From contig NZ_RHIB01000001.1 of assembly GCF_003710255.1 (NCBI RefSeq), forward strand, positions 992,001 to 1,056,000: 64,000 nucleotides of DNA, written 5' to 3'. How positions within the stretch are numbered: position 1 is the stretch's first letter; each line of letters begins with the position of its first letter. This document shows positions 16,528 to 25,097 of this stretch, piece by piece. Position numbers and translations under genes: made by a program. Origin of the DNA: Alteribacter keqinensis. GTDB taxonomy: Bacteria; Bacillota; Bacilli; Bacillales; Salisediminibacteriaceae. The notes under the pieces are model-generated. The model saw only the letters and a list, made by a program, of their open reading frames with translations, did not search any database and had not been told where the DNA came from.

Positions 16528-17448
16528 ATGACAAAAAACGAAATTTATGAAGAACTGCTATCTATTTGTGAAAAAGAGAATGTATTAAGAGATGAACCGA
16601 TGAAGAATCATACATTAACAAAATTAGGCGGCAAAGCTGATTTTTTTGTCACTCCTGTTTCGTATGATCAGATGAGTGAGATTGTTGCCTTTACTTATAA
16701 AAATGGCGTGCCGTTTATGCTTCTTGGCAACGGATCGAACATGGTAGTAAGAGACGGTGGTATCCGTGGTATTGTTGTACAGTTCAGCAAATTGAATGAC
16801 TTGTACAGTACAGGGACGCAGGTTATCGCGCAAGGAGGAGCCAATATTATCGATGCTTCGAGACTTGCGTTAAAGGAATCTCTGACAGGGCTTGAGTTCG
16901 CATGCGGCATCCCGGGATCAATTGGAGGGGCAATGGCCATGAACGCAGGGGCATATGGCGGAGAAGTAAAAGATGTGATTGACCATGTGACTGTGGTTAC
17001 AAAAGAGGGCAAGCAGCTGAAGCTTACGAAAGAGGAACTGGAGCTTGGCTATCGTACAAGTATTATCGGAAAAAAAGGACACATGGTTGTTGAGGCTGTA
17101 TTTAACCTTGAAAAAGGGGACCCGGATAAGATTAAAGAAAAGATGGATGATCTTACTTATCAGAGAGAATCGAAACAGCCTCTTGAGTATCCATCTGCCG
17201 GAAGTGTATTTAAAAGGCCGCCCGGATATTTTGCAGGAAAGCTGATTCAGGACAGTGGATTACAGGGAAAAGGTGTGGGTGGTGCTGAAGTATCCACAAA
17301 ACACGCCGGTTTTATTATCAACAAATCAAATGCAACAGCTACAGACTATATTTCAACGATTCAAATGGTAAAAGAGAAAGTAAAGGAGACATTTGGTGTT
17401 GAATTGGAGCTGGAAGTAAAGATTGTCGGAGAGGATCCGGCGGAATAA
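16528..17448 (+). CDS. murB: UDP-N-acetylenolpyruvoylglucosamine reductase (MurB)
   Basis: 306-residue FAD enzyme of peptidoglycan precursor synthesis, type II MurB as in Bacillus. FAD-binding PCMH domain with LLGNGSNMVVRDGG, catalytic region EFACGIPGSIGGAMAMNAGAYG, SIIG motif, and C-terminal PSAGSVFKRPPG with the Ser proton donor, then GAEVSTKHAGFIINK. The frame opens at 16456, but ATG 16528 with GAGGGA seven bases upstream gives the usual family length. Located in the cytoplasm; reduces the enolpyruvyl ether to UDP-MurNAc with NADPH. Confidence 0.95.
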   Translation: MTKNEIYEELLSICEKENVLRDEPMKNHTLTKLGGKADFFVTPVSYDQMSEIVAFTYKNGVPFMLLGNGSNMVVRDGGIRGIVVQFSKLNDLYSTGTQVIAQGGANIIDASRLALKESLTGLEFACGIPGSIGGAMAMNAGAYGGEVKDVIDHVTVVTKEGKQLKLTKEELELGYRTSIIGKKGHMVVEAVFNLEKGDPDKIKEKMDDLTYQRESKQPLEYPSAGSVFKRPPGYFAGKLIQDSGLQGKGVGGAEVSTKHAGFIINKSNATATDYISTIQMVKEKVKETFGVELELEVKIVGEDPAE

Positions 17449-17453
17449 CAGCA

Positions 17454-17501
17454 ACAGGAGAACGCTAACTTTGATTGTCAGGCGTTCTCCTGTTCTTTTT
17501 T
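17454..17501. terminator. Bidirectional terminator of murB
   Basis: ACAGGAGAACGC / GCGTTCTCCTGT, perfect 12-base stem, followed by TCTTTTTT. The stop of the reverse-strand 59-residue gene lies in the loop. Confidence 0.9.
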
Positions 17502-17657
17502 CATCAGGCTTTTAATATGTGCTTTCGGCTCCCAGCAGTTAAACTTATAATCAGGACGGGTTTCAAAGCCCAGTCGCCTGCATTTGTAGTAAACCCTCCC
17601 GGGGATTTTGATTACCTGGAAGTGACTGCAGGTCGCGCAGCAGTGATAATCTTTCAT
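17478..17657 (-). CDS. Small Cys-rich conserved protein, 59 residues
   Basis: Reverse-strand reading frame of 59 codons, starting MKDYHCCATC and containing a second cluster YYKCRRLGFETRPDY and FNCWEPKAHIK. Four Cys (two as CCxxC, one CRRLG, one CW) in a paired arrangement suggest a small zinc-binding fold. I recall similar small proteins in other Bacillaceae, but no function. An in-frame stop lies just 5' of the ATG, so the start is fixed; GGGGAG lies 11 bases upstream. The 3' end is inside the murB terminator hairpin, the same gene-end arrangement as at 15.4 kb. Confidence 0.65.
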   Translation of the reverse strand: MKDYHCCATCSHFQVIKIPGRVYYKCRRLGFETRPDYKFNCWEPKAHIKSLMKKEQENA

Positions 17658-17744
17658 AATGGATCATACTCCCCATTGGTGTAGTCTGACTTTATTGTAT
17701 ATTCTGAATCTGTGCAAATCAATAATTTGAGGATGTGAATCTGA

Positions 17745-18557
17745 TTGAAATACATTTCACTATGCCCTAGTAACACAGAGCTTCTCCATTACCTTGATCT
17801 TATCCCAAACGTTGCAGGTGTTGATGACTTTTCCGACTGGCCGGATACAATTAAGGAGCTTCCAAGACTCGGACCTGACCTTAATATTAACATGGATAAA
17901 CTCGAATCTCTCAAACCGGATCTTGTTTTTGCTTCGTTATCTGTTCCGGGTATGGAAAAAAACATTGAAGAACTGAACATGCGCAATATCCCTTATGTGA
18001 TCGTTCCCAATCCCCGCACTCTGAAGGAGGTTGCTGATGCAATCAGGTTTGTCGGACGAGAATCAGGGCGGACAGAAAAAGCAGAAGAGCTGGCTGAGAA
18101 GTTTAATGAGATCCTTCACCAATACGAGTCAATCAGCAGAGAAATCAATTATACATACTCAATCTACTGGGAATGGTGGCCAAAGCCCGTATTTACACCA
18201 GGTCATCATAACTGGCTGACTGAAATAAGCAGACTTGCAGGTGGGGAAAATGTTTTTTCAGACAAAGAAACAGAGAGTGTTCAAACGGAATGGACAGACG
18301 TTTTAAAACGGGACCCGGATGTCGTTGCTGTAGTATGGGTCGGGGTACAGCAAAGTAAAGTGAACAAAAACGTTATTCTGAAACGCCCGGGTTGGAATGA
18401 CATGAATGCAATCAAGTATAAACGTCTGTTCGTCCTTGATGAACCTTTGTTCTGCCGTCCGTCTCCCAGACTCCTCCTTGGCCTGAGTAAGCTTGCGAGT
18501 ATCCTTCATCCTGAGAAGTATCCTCTGTATACAGGGGAAGATCTGCTTTTAAAGTAA
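17745..18557 (+). CDS. Cobalamin-binding-type periplasmic-fold protein lacking a signal peptide
   Basis: 270-residue protein with the BtuF/FhuD-like two-lobe fold: ISLCPSNTELLHYL at the start, VAGVDDFSDWP, and LESLKPDLVFAS after the first lobe, then PRTLKEVADAIRFVGRESG in the connecting helix. It begins directly with the first fold strand, with no export signal or lipobox, so it should be cytoplasmic. TTG start at 17745; no in-frame alternative. The CobB gene follows 80 bases later, supporting a role linked to corrinoids, for example sensing, chaperoning or storage. An extracellular transport role seems unlikely. Confidence 0.75.
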   Translation: MKYISLCPSNTELLHYLDLIPNVAGVDDFSDWPDTIKELPRLGPDLNINMDKLESLKPDLVFASLSVPGMEKNIEELNMRNIPYVIVPNPRTLKEVADAIRFVGRESGRTEKAEELAEKFNEILHQYESISREINYTYSIYWEWWPKPVFTPGHHNWLTEISRLAGGENVFSDKETESVQTEWTDVLKRDPDVVAVVWVGVQQSKVNKNVILKRPGWNDMNAIKYKRLFVLDEPLFCRPSPRLLLGLSKLASILHPEKYPLYTGEDLLLK

Positions 18558-18637
18558 GACTGTAACAGGGGTCTTTTTTGATTTACCAAGAGTGGTGAAT
18601 GAATCGACAATCAAAAAAAGAGAGCAGGAGGGATTGG

Positions 18638-19948
18638 ATGTCTTTAAAAAGACTGGTTATTGCAGGGACGGAAAGCGGGGTTGGAAAAACGACAGTAACA
18701 ATTGGCTTAATGGCGGCTTTTATTAAAAGGGGATATAAAGTACAGGGCTTTAAATGCGGTCCTGACTTCATTGATCCTTCCTTTCATACCGCTGTTACCG
18801 GACGTGCCTCCCGAAATCTGGACAGCTGGATGCTTACAGATGAGACCATTAAAGAGACACTCAGCCGGGAAAGCCGGAGTTCAGATATCTCCATCATTGA
18901 AGGCGTAATGGGGATGTTTGATGGGGTAATGCCGGACTCTGACAAAGGGAGTTCCGCTCACATTGCTTCTATTACAAACTCACCGGTTTTACTCGTCGTT
19001 GACTGTGCTGCTCAGGCGAGAAGTGCTGCAGCAGTCGTAAGGGGATTTCAAGTCTTTTCTTCAGATACTGAAATTGTCGGCGTCGTCGCCAACCGTGTAG
19101 GGAGTGAAGGCCATTTCAGGCTGATTCAGTCAGCTGTCGAAAAAGAATGCGGCATTCCTGTAGTGGGCTACCTCACAGTAAGTATGAATGTTAACCTTCC
19201 TGAAAGACATCTCGGGCTTATTCCCGCAAGTGAGCATCATGAGATGGAGGTGTATAGTCATACACTCGGTGAGTCTATTAATCAAACCTTCGATCTGGAT
19301 TTGATTTACCGGCTGGCTGAAGCCTCGTCACTTGAAGTTGAGAGAGAATGTTATCAACCGGAAAAAAGGATAAAAAAGGCCACAATTGCGGTTGCAAAAG
19401 ATGAGGCTTTCCACTTTTATTACGAAGAAAACATCGAACTGCTACAACAATCCGGTGCGGAGTGCATATATTTTTCTCCTCTTCATGACAAAGAGATCCC
19501 ATCCTGTGATGGGATCTATATTGGCGGCGGTTTTCCTGAAGAGTTTGCCAAACAATTATCAGAGAATAAGTCGATGAGGGTATCAATTGCTGAGGCTGTA
19601 AAAAATGGAATACCTGCAGTCGCAGAGTGTGGAGGTTTTATGTATTTTTGTGAGGAGCTGATTAATATCAGAAATGAAAGATATCCGATGACCGGAATAC
19701 TTAAAGGGAGCACACGTGTTCATAAAATGCTGCAAGCGATCCGTTATGTTGAACTGGAAGGGGAGGAAATCCGTTTTTTACCGGAGGGAAGTAAGGTGCG
19801 GGGTCACGAGTTCAGATATTCGTCGTATGAGGGTGATAAATTGCCTGAAACGCCAAAACATGTTCTGGCATCATACAGTCACCTCCATTTTGGTTCCTGT
19901 CCTGAACTTGCAGAAAACTTTGTGGTGCAGTGCAGTAAATATTCATGA
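18638..19948 (+). CDS. cobB: Cobyrinate a,c-diamide synthase
   Basis: 436-residue two-domain amidotransferase of cobalamin synthesis that amidates cobyrinic acid side chains a and c using glutamine and ATP. N-terminal P-loop GTESGVGKTT at residues 10-19, KCGPDFIDPSFH, GVMGMFDG, and a C-terminal class I glutaminase domain with the Cys of AECGGFMYF around residue 330 and SYSHLHFGS near the end. AGGAGGGATT places the start at ATG 18638; the frame is open to 18599. No cobalamin riboswitch was seen upstream. Other cob genes are not in the window. Confidence 0.93.
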   Translation: MSLKRLVIAGTESGVGKTTVTIGLMAAFIKRGYKVQGFKCGPDFIDPSFHTAVTGRASRNLDSWMLTDETIKETLSRESRSSDISIIEGVMGMFDGVMPDSDKGSSAHIASITNSPVLLVVDCAAQARSAAAVVRGFQVFSSDTEIVGVVANRVGSEGHFRLIQSAVEKECGIPVVGYLTVSMNVNLPERHLGLIPASEHHEMEVYSHTLGESINQTFDLDLIYRLAEASSLEVERECYQPEKRIKKATIAVAKDEAFHFYYEENIELLQQSGAECIYFSPLHDKEIPSCDGIYIGGGFPEEFAKQLSENKSMRVSIAEAVKNGIPAVAECGGFMYFCEELINIRNERYPMTGILKGSTRVHKMLQAIRYVELEGEEIRFLPEGSKVRGHEFRYSSYEGDKLPETPKHVLASYSHLHFGSCPELAENFVVQCSKYS

Positions 19949-20326
19949 TGAAATTAGAAGAGGGAGCCCGGATATCGGACTCCCTCAATGTTTATTTAAG
20001 TTATTAGAAAAACCCTCGACTTTAAGCCGCGGTATCTTTTCTGTGTTGCCTACTGTATTCTTAGATAATGAAAACCCTGCCTCTTTTTCATCCTTGCGAC
20101 TCCTGGGTCGCGCCAGTGTAAAAAAGAAATACTGTTTTCACAGATGCCATTGTTGAATTGCTATATGGTTCCGTTCATGTAACATCCAAAGTAGTATTGC
20201 GAAGATTTATTCATAACTTATGCTTCTAATATGAGAAGCAATACAAGTAATCATACATCATATTATAAAATAATGCAAATTCCCTGAGGAATTTAGAAAA
20301 GAAATGCTAAATTACACATTACCCCT
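19949..20326. other. Gene-poor stretch downstream of cobB
   Basis: About 380 bases with no convincing gene. It holds a GAGGGAG/CTCCCTC hairpin just after cobB (19960-19987) without a T-run, a 50-codon coding-looking reverse-strand stretch lacking a start codon (19985-20137), and two small hairpins (GCTTCT/AGAAGC at 20222-20239; AATTCC/GGAATT at 20278-20293). Confidence 0.5.
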
Positions 20327-20355
20327 TTGCTTTCTTTGGGAGATCGTGCTACAAT
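20327..20355 (+). promoter_or_regulatory. Sigma-A promoter of cold-shock gene
   Basis: TTGCTT at 20327-20332, 17 bases, TACAAT at 20350-20355. This predicts an untranslated leader of about 130 bases, typical of cspA-like genes. Confidence 0.75.
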
Positions 20356-20455
20356 AAGATTAATTATTGATGTTCGGATATTATTCATTGAAAAGAACTT
20401 TCAGCAAGTGATTTCATCTTGAATCAATATTAAGAGCAAAAATAGTAATACAATT

Positions 20456-20475
20456 GTGGGTACAAACAAACCCAC
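20456..20475 (+). promoter_or_regulatory. Leader hairpin directly upstream of csp ribosome-binding site
   Basis: GTGGGT at 20456-20461 pairs with ACCCAC at 20470-20475 (8-base loop); AGGAGG begins two bases later. Placement suggests control of initiation by leader folding, as known for cold-shock mRNAs; the thermosensor idea is inference. Confidence 0.5.
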
Positions 20476-20491
20476 GCAGGAGGCACATACC

Positions 20492-20689
20492 ATGGTTGAA
20501 GGTACAGTAAAATGGTTTAACGCAGAAAAAGGTTTTGGATTTATCGAAGTAGAAGGACAAGACGATGTATTCGTACACTTCTCTGCAATTCAAGGCGATG
20601 GTTTCAAAACACTTGACGAAGGTCAAACTGTAACATTTGAAATCGAGCAAGGTCAACGCGGACCTCAAGCTGCTAACGTTCAAAAGTAA
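20492..20689 (+). CDS. Cold-shock protein, CspA/CspB family
   Basis: 65-residue single cold-shock domain. Both nucleic-acid-binding motifs are present: RNP1 as KGFGFIEV and RNP2 as VFVHFSAI. These proteins bind single-stranded RNA and DNA and prevent unwanted RNA folding, most strongly after cold shift. AGGAGG sits eight bases before ATG 20492; the frame is open upstream to a GTG at 20456 but the domain starts exactly at [10 protein letters not shown]. It has its own promoter, long leader and terminator, so it is a monocistronic unit. Confidence 0.97.
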   Translation: MVEGTVKWFNAEKGFGFIEVEGQDDVFVHFSAIQGDGFKTLDEGQTVTFEIEQGQRGPQAANVQK

Positions 20690-20700
20690 GCAGCATTAAA

Positions 20701-20738
20701 AAATCCCCCTCATTTACTTGAGGGGGATTTTATTTTGT
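20701..20738 (+). terminator. Intrinsic terminator of cold-shock gene
   Basis: ATCCCCCTCA / TGAGGGGGAT stem followed by TTTATTTTG. Confidence 0.9.
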
Positions 20739-20770
20739 CTGTATAATAAAGGAGCAAGGGGGGAGAAAAA

Positions 20771-21088
20771 ATGCAAAAAGAAGATCACCGCTTTTATGCA
20801 AAATGGATTGGGGTCAGACAGAGAGGAAAGAAGAGGTATATCCTTAATCAGGCGCTTATAAATGGTACCGTTGCTTTCGTGGGACTGATCTTACTGGCTG
20901 GTTTTTTACAGGACGGTCTTACAGTTGAATATTTTACAAGTGAAACATTTATGAGTAATGTATTATTTTTTGGTGTTCTTTCCCCTATATATGGATGGAC
21001 AGCAGCTCGTTCCAGGTGGAACAGAAATGAAGACAGGTTCGATGATTTAGAGCGGTTGAATGCCGCTGTAAATAAAGATCACCACTAA
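20771..21088 (+). CDS. Small two-span membrane protein
   Basis: 105-residue protein: a basic N-terminus (KWIGVRQRGKKRY), two membrane segments (about residues 28-47 and 62-80) and a charged C-terminal tail with Arg, Asn and Asp. AAGGGGGGAG precedes the ATG by seven bases, a strong start. No family recognised. The basic start would keep the N-terminus in the cytoplasm, and both ends should be inside. It is convergent with typA and shares its terminator. Function unknown. Confidence 0.65.
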   Translation: MQKEDHRFYAKWIGVRQRGKKRYILNQALINGTVAFVGLILLAGFLQDGLTVEYFTSETFMSNVLFFGVLSPIYGWTAARSRWNRNEDRFDDLERLNAAVNKDHH

Positions 21089-21126
21089 AAAAAGCAAGCC
21101 CCGAGGTTTTGGGGCCTGCTTTTTTT
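21089..21126. terminator. Bidirectional terminator, small membrane protein gene and typA
   Basis: AAAAAAGCAaGCCCC / GGGGCcTGCTTTTTT, GC-rich stem with A-run on the left and T-run on the right, so it can work on both strands. Confidence 0.92.
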
Positions 21127-22963
21127 ATGCTTTTGCTGCTAACTTCTTCTTCTTTTCTTCACGCTCACGCATGCTCTTGTTAAGGATCTTCTTACGAAGA
21201 CGAATGGACTGAGGTGTTACTTCACAGTACTCATCTTCATTCAGGTATTCAAGAGCTTCCTCAAGAGTAAGAATCTTAGGACGCTTCATTGTTACTGTGC
21301 TTTCTTTTGTAGCAGAACGGATGTTTGTCTGCTGCTTAAGCTTTGTAATATTAACCGTTAAGTCGTTATCACGGTTGTGCTCACCAACAATCATACCTTC
21401 GTAAATTTCTGTACCTGGTTCGAGGAAGAGGATACCGCGCTCTTCAACTCCAAGCATACCGTATGGCGTTGATTTACCTGTTTCCATGGAAACAAGAACA
21501 CCCTGCCGGCGGCCGCCGACCTGGCCTTCTGCAACTGGGCGGTAGCCATCAAATGTGTGGTTGAGGATACCGTAACCTTTTGTCTGGGCCATAAATTCAG
21601 TTGTGTAACCAATCAAACCGCGTGATGGAACGATGAAGTCCATGCGAACCTGGCCGTCACCTTTGTTGACCATGTCCATCATTTCACCTTTACGCTCACC
21701 TAAAGACTCCATAATTGCTCCTGTGTACTCTTCAGGGACATCAACCTGAGCACGCTCTACTGGTTCACACATAACACCGTCAACTTCCTTAATAATAACT
21801 TCAGGTTTAGAAACTTGAAGCTCATAACCTTCACGACGCATGTTCTCAATCAGGATGGACAGGTGAAGTTCTCCGCGTCCGGATACTTTCCATACATCAG
21901 GCGAGTTTGTGTTTTCAACCCGGAGACTTACGTCTGTTTCAAGCTGGGTTTTAAGGCGCTCTTCAAGCTTGCGGCTTGTAACATAGTCACCTTCGCGACC
22001 GGCGAACGGGCTGTTGTTTACAAGGAAAGTCATTTGCAGAGTAGGTTCATCAATACGGACAGGTTCAAGAGGTTCCTGGGCATCAACCGGACAGATCGTA
22101 TCACCGACCATGATGTCTTCGATACCAGCGATCGCAATAAGGTCACCGGCTTTTGCTTCTTCAATTTCCAGACGTTTTAAGCCGAGGAATCCGAACAGCT
22201 TGGTAACGCGGAATTTTTTTACGGAGCCGTCAGCTTTAATGAGGGCTGCCTGATCGCCGGTACGAATCGTCCCGCGGAATACGCGTCCAACACCAATACG
22301 GCCAAGGTAGTCATTATAGTCAAGCATCGTCACCTGGAACTGGAATGGTTCTTCACTATTGTCCTGTGGAGCAGGGACAGCATTTACAATTGTTTCAAAA
22401 AGACATGTCATATCATCGTCTTGTTTGGCAGGATCTTCACTTGCGGTTCCCATGATGGCAGAAGCATACACTACCGGGAATTCGAGCTGGCTTTCATCAG
22501 CTCCGAGTTCAATGAAGAGATCGAGAACTTCGTCTACGACTTCTTCAGGCCGAGCTGCGTCACGGTCAATTTTGTTAAGGACAACAACAGGCGTAAGTTT
22601 TTGCTCCAGAGCCTTCTTTAATACGAAGCGAGTCTGCGGCATACAACCTTCATATGCATCAACCACAAGTAATACACCGTCAACCATTTTGAGAATACGT
22701 TCTACTTCGCCACCGAAGTCGGCGTGTCCGGGAGTATCCATAATGTTGATTCGCGTATCTTTGTAATTAACGGCTGTGTTTTTCGCAAGAATTGTAATTC
22801 CGCGCTCTCTTTCAAGGTCATTATTATCCATAGCACGCTCATCGACAATCTCATTATCTCTGAACGTACCTGATTGTTTTAGTAGTTGGTCAACCAGTGT
22901 TGTTTTTCCGTGGTCAACGTGGGCAATGATGGCAATGTTTCTTAAGTCGTTACGTAACTTCAT
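21125..22963 (-). CDS. typA: Ribosome-associated translational GTPase TypA/BipA
   Basis: 612-residue translation-factor GTPase. G1 [10 protein letters not shown] (about residues 14-23), G2 RERGITI, G3 [14 protein letters not shown] and G4 [13 protein letters not shown] are intact, followed by the EF-G-like domains and the BipA-specific C-terminal region ([20 protein letters not shown], then [18 protein letters not shown]). It binds the 70S ribosome and helps growth at low temperature and under stress. Reverse-strand ATG at 22963. It neighbours a cold-shock gene, which fits the low-temperature role but may be coincidence. Confidence 0.97.
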   Translation of the reverse strand: MKLRNDLRNIAIIAHVDHGKTTLVDQLLKQSGTFRDNEIVDERAMDNNDLERERGITILAKNTAVNYKDTRINIMDTPGHADFGGEVERILKMVDGVLLVVDAYEGCMPQTRFVLKKALEQKLTPVVVLNKIDRDAARPEEVVDEVLDLFIELGADESQLEFPVVYASAIMGTASEDPAKQDDDMTCLFETIVNAVPAPQDNSEEPFQFQVTMLDYNDYLGRIGVGRVFRGTIRTGDQAALIKADGSVKKFRVTKLFGFLGLKRLEIEEAKAGDLIAIAGIEDIMVGDTICPVDAQEPLEPVRIDEPTLQMTFLVNNSPFAGREGDYVTSRKLEERLKTQLETDVSLRVENTNSPDVWKVSGRGELHLSILIENMRREGYELQVSKPEVIIKEVDGVMCEPVERAQVDVPEEYTGAIMESLGERKGEMMDMVNKGDGQVRMDFIVPSRGLIGYTTEFMAQTKGYGILNHTFDGYRPVAEGQVGGRRQGVLVSMETGKSTPYGMLGVEERGILFLEPGTEIYEGMIVGEHNRDNDLTVNITKLKQQTNIRSATKESTVTMKRPKILTLEEALEYLNEDEYCEVTPQSIRLRKKILNKSMREREEKKKKLAAKA

Positions 22964-23270
22964 TTTTTCAAATCACTCGCTCTCTACGATTTCACTAACT
23001 GTCCAATTATATCACAAAAACAGGATTACTCCTACAATTGTTTAGTATCGGCCACTATGATTGATTTTAAGCCATTGAAAAGGAAAACAACAGAGGTGTA
23101 GAGATAGACAGGTAAAGAGTTTGTAAATCATTTGACGTGAAAGGTGAGTATGTTATGGTAATAATTAACTCAAAATATGTCAGATAAATTTAAATATTTA
23201 AAAAATGTGTTTGTTGTTGTTTCAGAAAGGGTAAAAACTGATAGCTTGATTAATTAAAGGAGGTGTTTAA
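22964..23270. other. Divergent intergenic region between typA and the symporter genes
   Basis: About 300 bases without a gene. It contains a reverse-strand TATAAT for typA (complement of 23006-23011) and the symporter promoter at 23132-23159, followed by an AT-rich leader of about 105 bases. Confidence 0.5.
23132..23159 (+). promoter_or_regulatory. Probable sigma-A promoter of symporter operon
   Basis: TTGACG at 23132-23137, 16 bases, TATGGT at 23154-23159; leader of about 105 bases to the GTG of the small accessory gene. Confidence 0.55.
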
Positions 23271-23378
23271 GTGGAGGAATACGGGTTGACTGGAGCTACG
23301 GCATTCTGGCTCTTTGTACCGATGGCGGTATTAATTGCATTGTCTGTTATTACATTCTTTACTGAGAGGAGAGAATAG
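23271..23378 (+). CDS. Symporter small accessory protein, 35 residues
   Basis: 35-codon gene encoding a single hydrophobic helix (AFWLFVPMAVLIALSVITFF) with a short N-terminus EEYGLTGAT and a charged end TERRE. GTG start preceded by a near-perfect AAAGGAGGTG six bases upstream. It ends five bases before the TTG of a PutP-type symporter. Small single-helix subunits encoded just ahead of sodium:solute symporters are known in Bacillota, and the position and topology fit that class. Likely inserts beside the transporter and affects its folding or activity. Confidence 0.75.
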   Translation: MEEYGLTGATAFWLFVPMAVLIALSVITFFTERRE

Positions 23379-23383
23379 CTGGT

Positions 23384-24868
23384 TTGAATATTGCAACTTT
23401 AATTACGTTTATTGTTTATTTGGCAGCCCTTCTTATTATTGGTCTGATCGCATACCGGATGACGAATAACCTGTCCGATTATGTGCTGGGAGGAAGGCGT
23501 TTGGGCGGCGGGGTTGCAGCCCTCAGTGCCGGTGCTTCCGACTTGAGCGGATGGCTTCTGCTCGGCCTGCCGGGAGCTTTATATGCTTTTGGAATGAGTG
23601 AAATGTGGATCGGAGTCGGACTTGCCATCGGGGCGTACATAAACTGGCAGTTTGTAGCGAAAAGGCTCCGGATCTACACAGAAGTCGCAGGTGATTCCAT
23701 TACTTTACCGGATTATTTTGAAAACAGGTTTCATGACCGTTCAAAAGTACTTAGAATTTTATCAGCAGTCTTTATTTTGCTTTTCTTTGCGTTTTACACG
23801 TCAGCAGGACTTGTGGGGGGAGCGATTCTTTTTGAAAACTCCTTTGGTCTTGAGTACACTGCAGCGCTTTGGATCGGGGCAGTTGTTATTATTTCCTATA
23901 CGTTTCTGGGAGGCTTTCTGGCAGTCAGCTGGACGGACTTTTTTCAGGGAATACTCATGTTTCTTGCGATTATTATTGTACCGATTGTTGCTGTCAGTCA
24001 CATGGGTGGCTGGTCAGAAACAATGGGCCATATCGGGAACGTAGATCCAACTCATCTGGATGCTTTCTCAGGTATGACTCTGGTAGGTATCATCTCTTTA
24101 CTTGCATGGGGACTTGGCTATTTTGGACAGCCTCATATCATTACTCGGTTTATGGCAGTTAAGTCATCAAGGGAGATACCAAAAGCGCGGTTAGTCGGTA
24201 TGACGTGGCTTGTCATTTCGCTTGTTGGAGCCATGTTTGTCGGACTGGTAGGGATTGCTTACTTTGAGAGCTTTACTTCACAGCCGTTAAATGACCCTGA
24301 AACGGTGTTTATTGCCTTTACCCAGGTACTGTTTCATCCGATTGTAGCCGGGTTCCTGCTCGCGGCAATTTTATCTGCCATTATGAGTACGATTGATTCC
24401 CAGCTGCTGGTGTCTTCGAGTGCCCTTACAGAAGATTTTTACAAGTCATTTTTACGAAAATCCGCATCTCAAAAAGAGCTTGTTTTAGTAGGGCGGCTCG
24501 GGGTGGTATTGATTGCTCTAATCGCCATTGCCCTTGCCTACAATCCGGACAGTACAGTTCTTGATCTCGTGGCTTATGCATGGGGCGGTTTTGGAGCTGC
24601 ATTCGGTCCTGTTATTATCCTGTCCCTTTTCTGGAAGAGAATGACGAGGAATGGAGCGGCTGCAGGTATTGTCGTGGGAGGTCTGACTGTTATTTTATGG
24701 GCTAATCTCGATGCTGTCGGTCTTACCGGAGGCATATGGGATTTATACGAAATTGTTCCAGGCTTTGTGTTAGGATGGGCGGCCATAATGGCTGTCAGTT
24801 TAATCGGAGAGCCCCCATCCCGGGAGATTCAGGAAGAATTCGACTCTGTCAAAACATCTAATATTTAA
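23384..24868 (+). CDS. putP: Sodium:solute symporter, PutP (sodium/proline) type
   Basis: 494-residue LeuT-fold transporter with 13 predicted membrane helices. PutP hallmarks: SDYVLGGRRLGGGVAALSAGASDLSGWLLLGLPGA near the N-terminus (sodium and proline sites in helices 1-2), GLGYFGQPHIITRFMA, and the later STIDSQLLVSSSALTEDFY. It takes up proline with Na+, for osmoprotection or as a nutrient. TTG start at 23384; AGGAG is 12 bases upstream, so coupling to the preceding 35-codon gene probably helps initiation. Closely related panthothenate or other SSS substrates are less likely. Confidence 0.88.
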   Translation: MNIATLITFIVYLAALLIIGLIAYRMTNNLSDYVLGGRRLGGGVAALSAGASDLSGWLLLGLPGALYAFGMSEMWIGVGLAIGAYINWQFVAKRLRIYTEVAGDSITLPDYFENRFHDRSKVLRILSAVFILLFFAFYTSAGLVGGAILFENSFGLEYTAALWIGAVVIISYTFLGGFLAVSWTDFFQGILMFLAIIIVPIVAVSHMGGWSETMGHIGNVDPTHLDAFSGMTLVGIISLLAWGLGYFGQPHIITRFMAVKSSREIPKARLVGMTWLVISLVGAMFVGLVGIAYFESFTSQPLNDPETVFIAFTQVLFHPIVAGFLLAAILSAIMSTIDSQLLVSSSALTEDFYKSFLRKSASQKELVLVGRLGVVLIALIAIALAYNPDSTVLDLVAYAWGGFGAAFGPVIILSLFWKRMTRNGAAAGIVVGGLTVILWANLDAVGLTGGIWDLYEIVPGFVLGWAAIMAVSLIGEPPSREIQEEFDSVKTSNI

Positions 24869-24903
24869 TGATAAGAATATGTTGGTCTGAAAACTGCAAT
24901 TAC

Positions 24904-24942
24904 AAGCCCGGCACGAAGGTATAATTCGTGCCGGGCTTTTTT
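24904..24942 (+). terminator. Intrinsic terminator of symporter operon
   Basis: AAGCCCGGCACGAA / TTCGTGCCGGGCTT, perfect 14-base stem with a 7-base loop and TTTT tail. Confidence 0.95.
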
Positions 24943-25038
24943 GTGCAAATTAATATAGGAGCTTTTCTGGAGAATAACAGAAATGAAAACCGGGTATATA
25001 ATCGTAGGCACAGGAAAGAACCTTATTTGTGTAGTATA

Positions 25039-25051
25039 CTCAGACTGAGTA
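25039..25051. promoter_or_regulatory. Short palindrome next to a TATACT box
   Basis: ACTCAG-A-CTGAGT, perfect 6-base arms, overlapping a TATACT at 25035-25040, upstream of the second serine hydrolase gene. Its position suits an operator; no matching -35 box is obvious. Confidence 0.35.
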
Positions 25052-25097
25052 AAATGAGGTTACCAGACAAGACGAGCAGACAAAAGGTGGACTTTTT

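Noticed and set aside
17475-17684. Forward-strand 69-codon frame after murB
   Set aside because: It lies opposite the Cys-rich reverse-strand gene, crosses the terminator and has no convincing start.
17660-17744. Cobalamin riboswitch before the B12-binding protein gene
   Set aside because: The region is too short and lacks the B12-box sequence.
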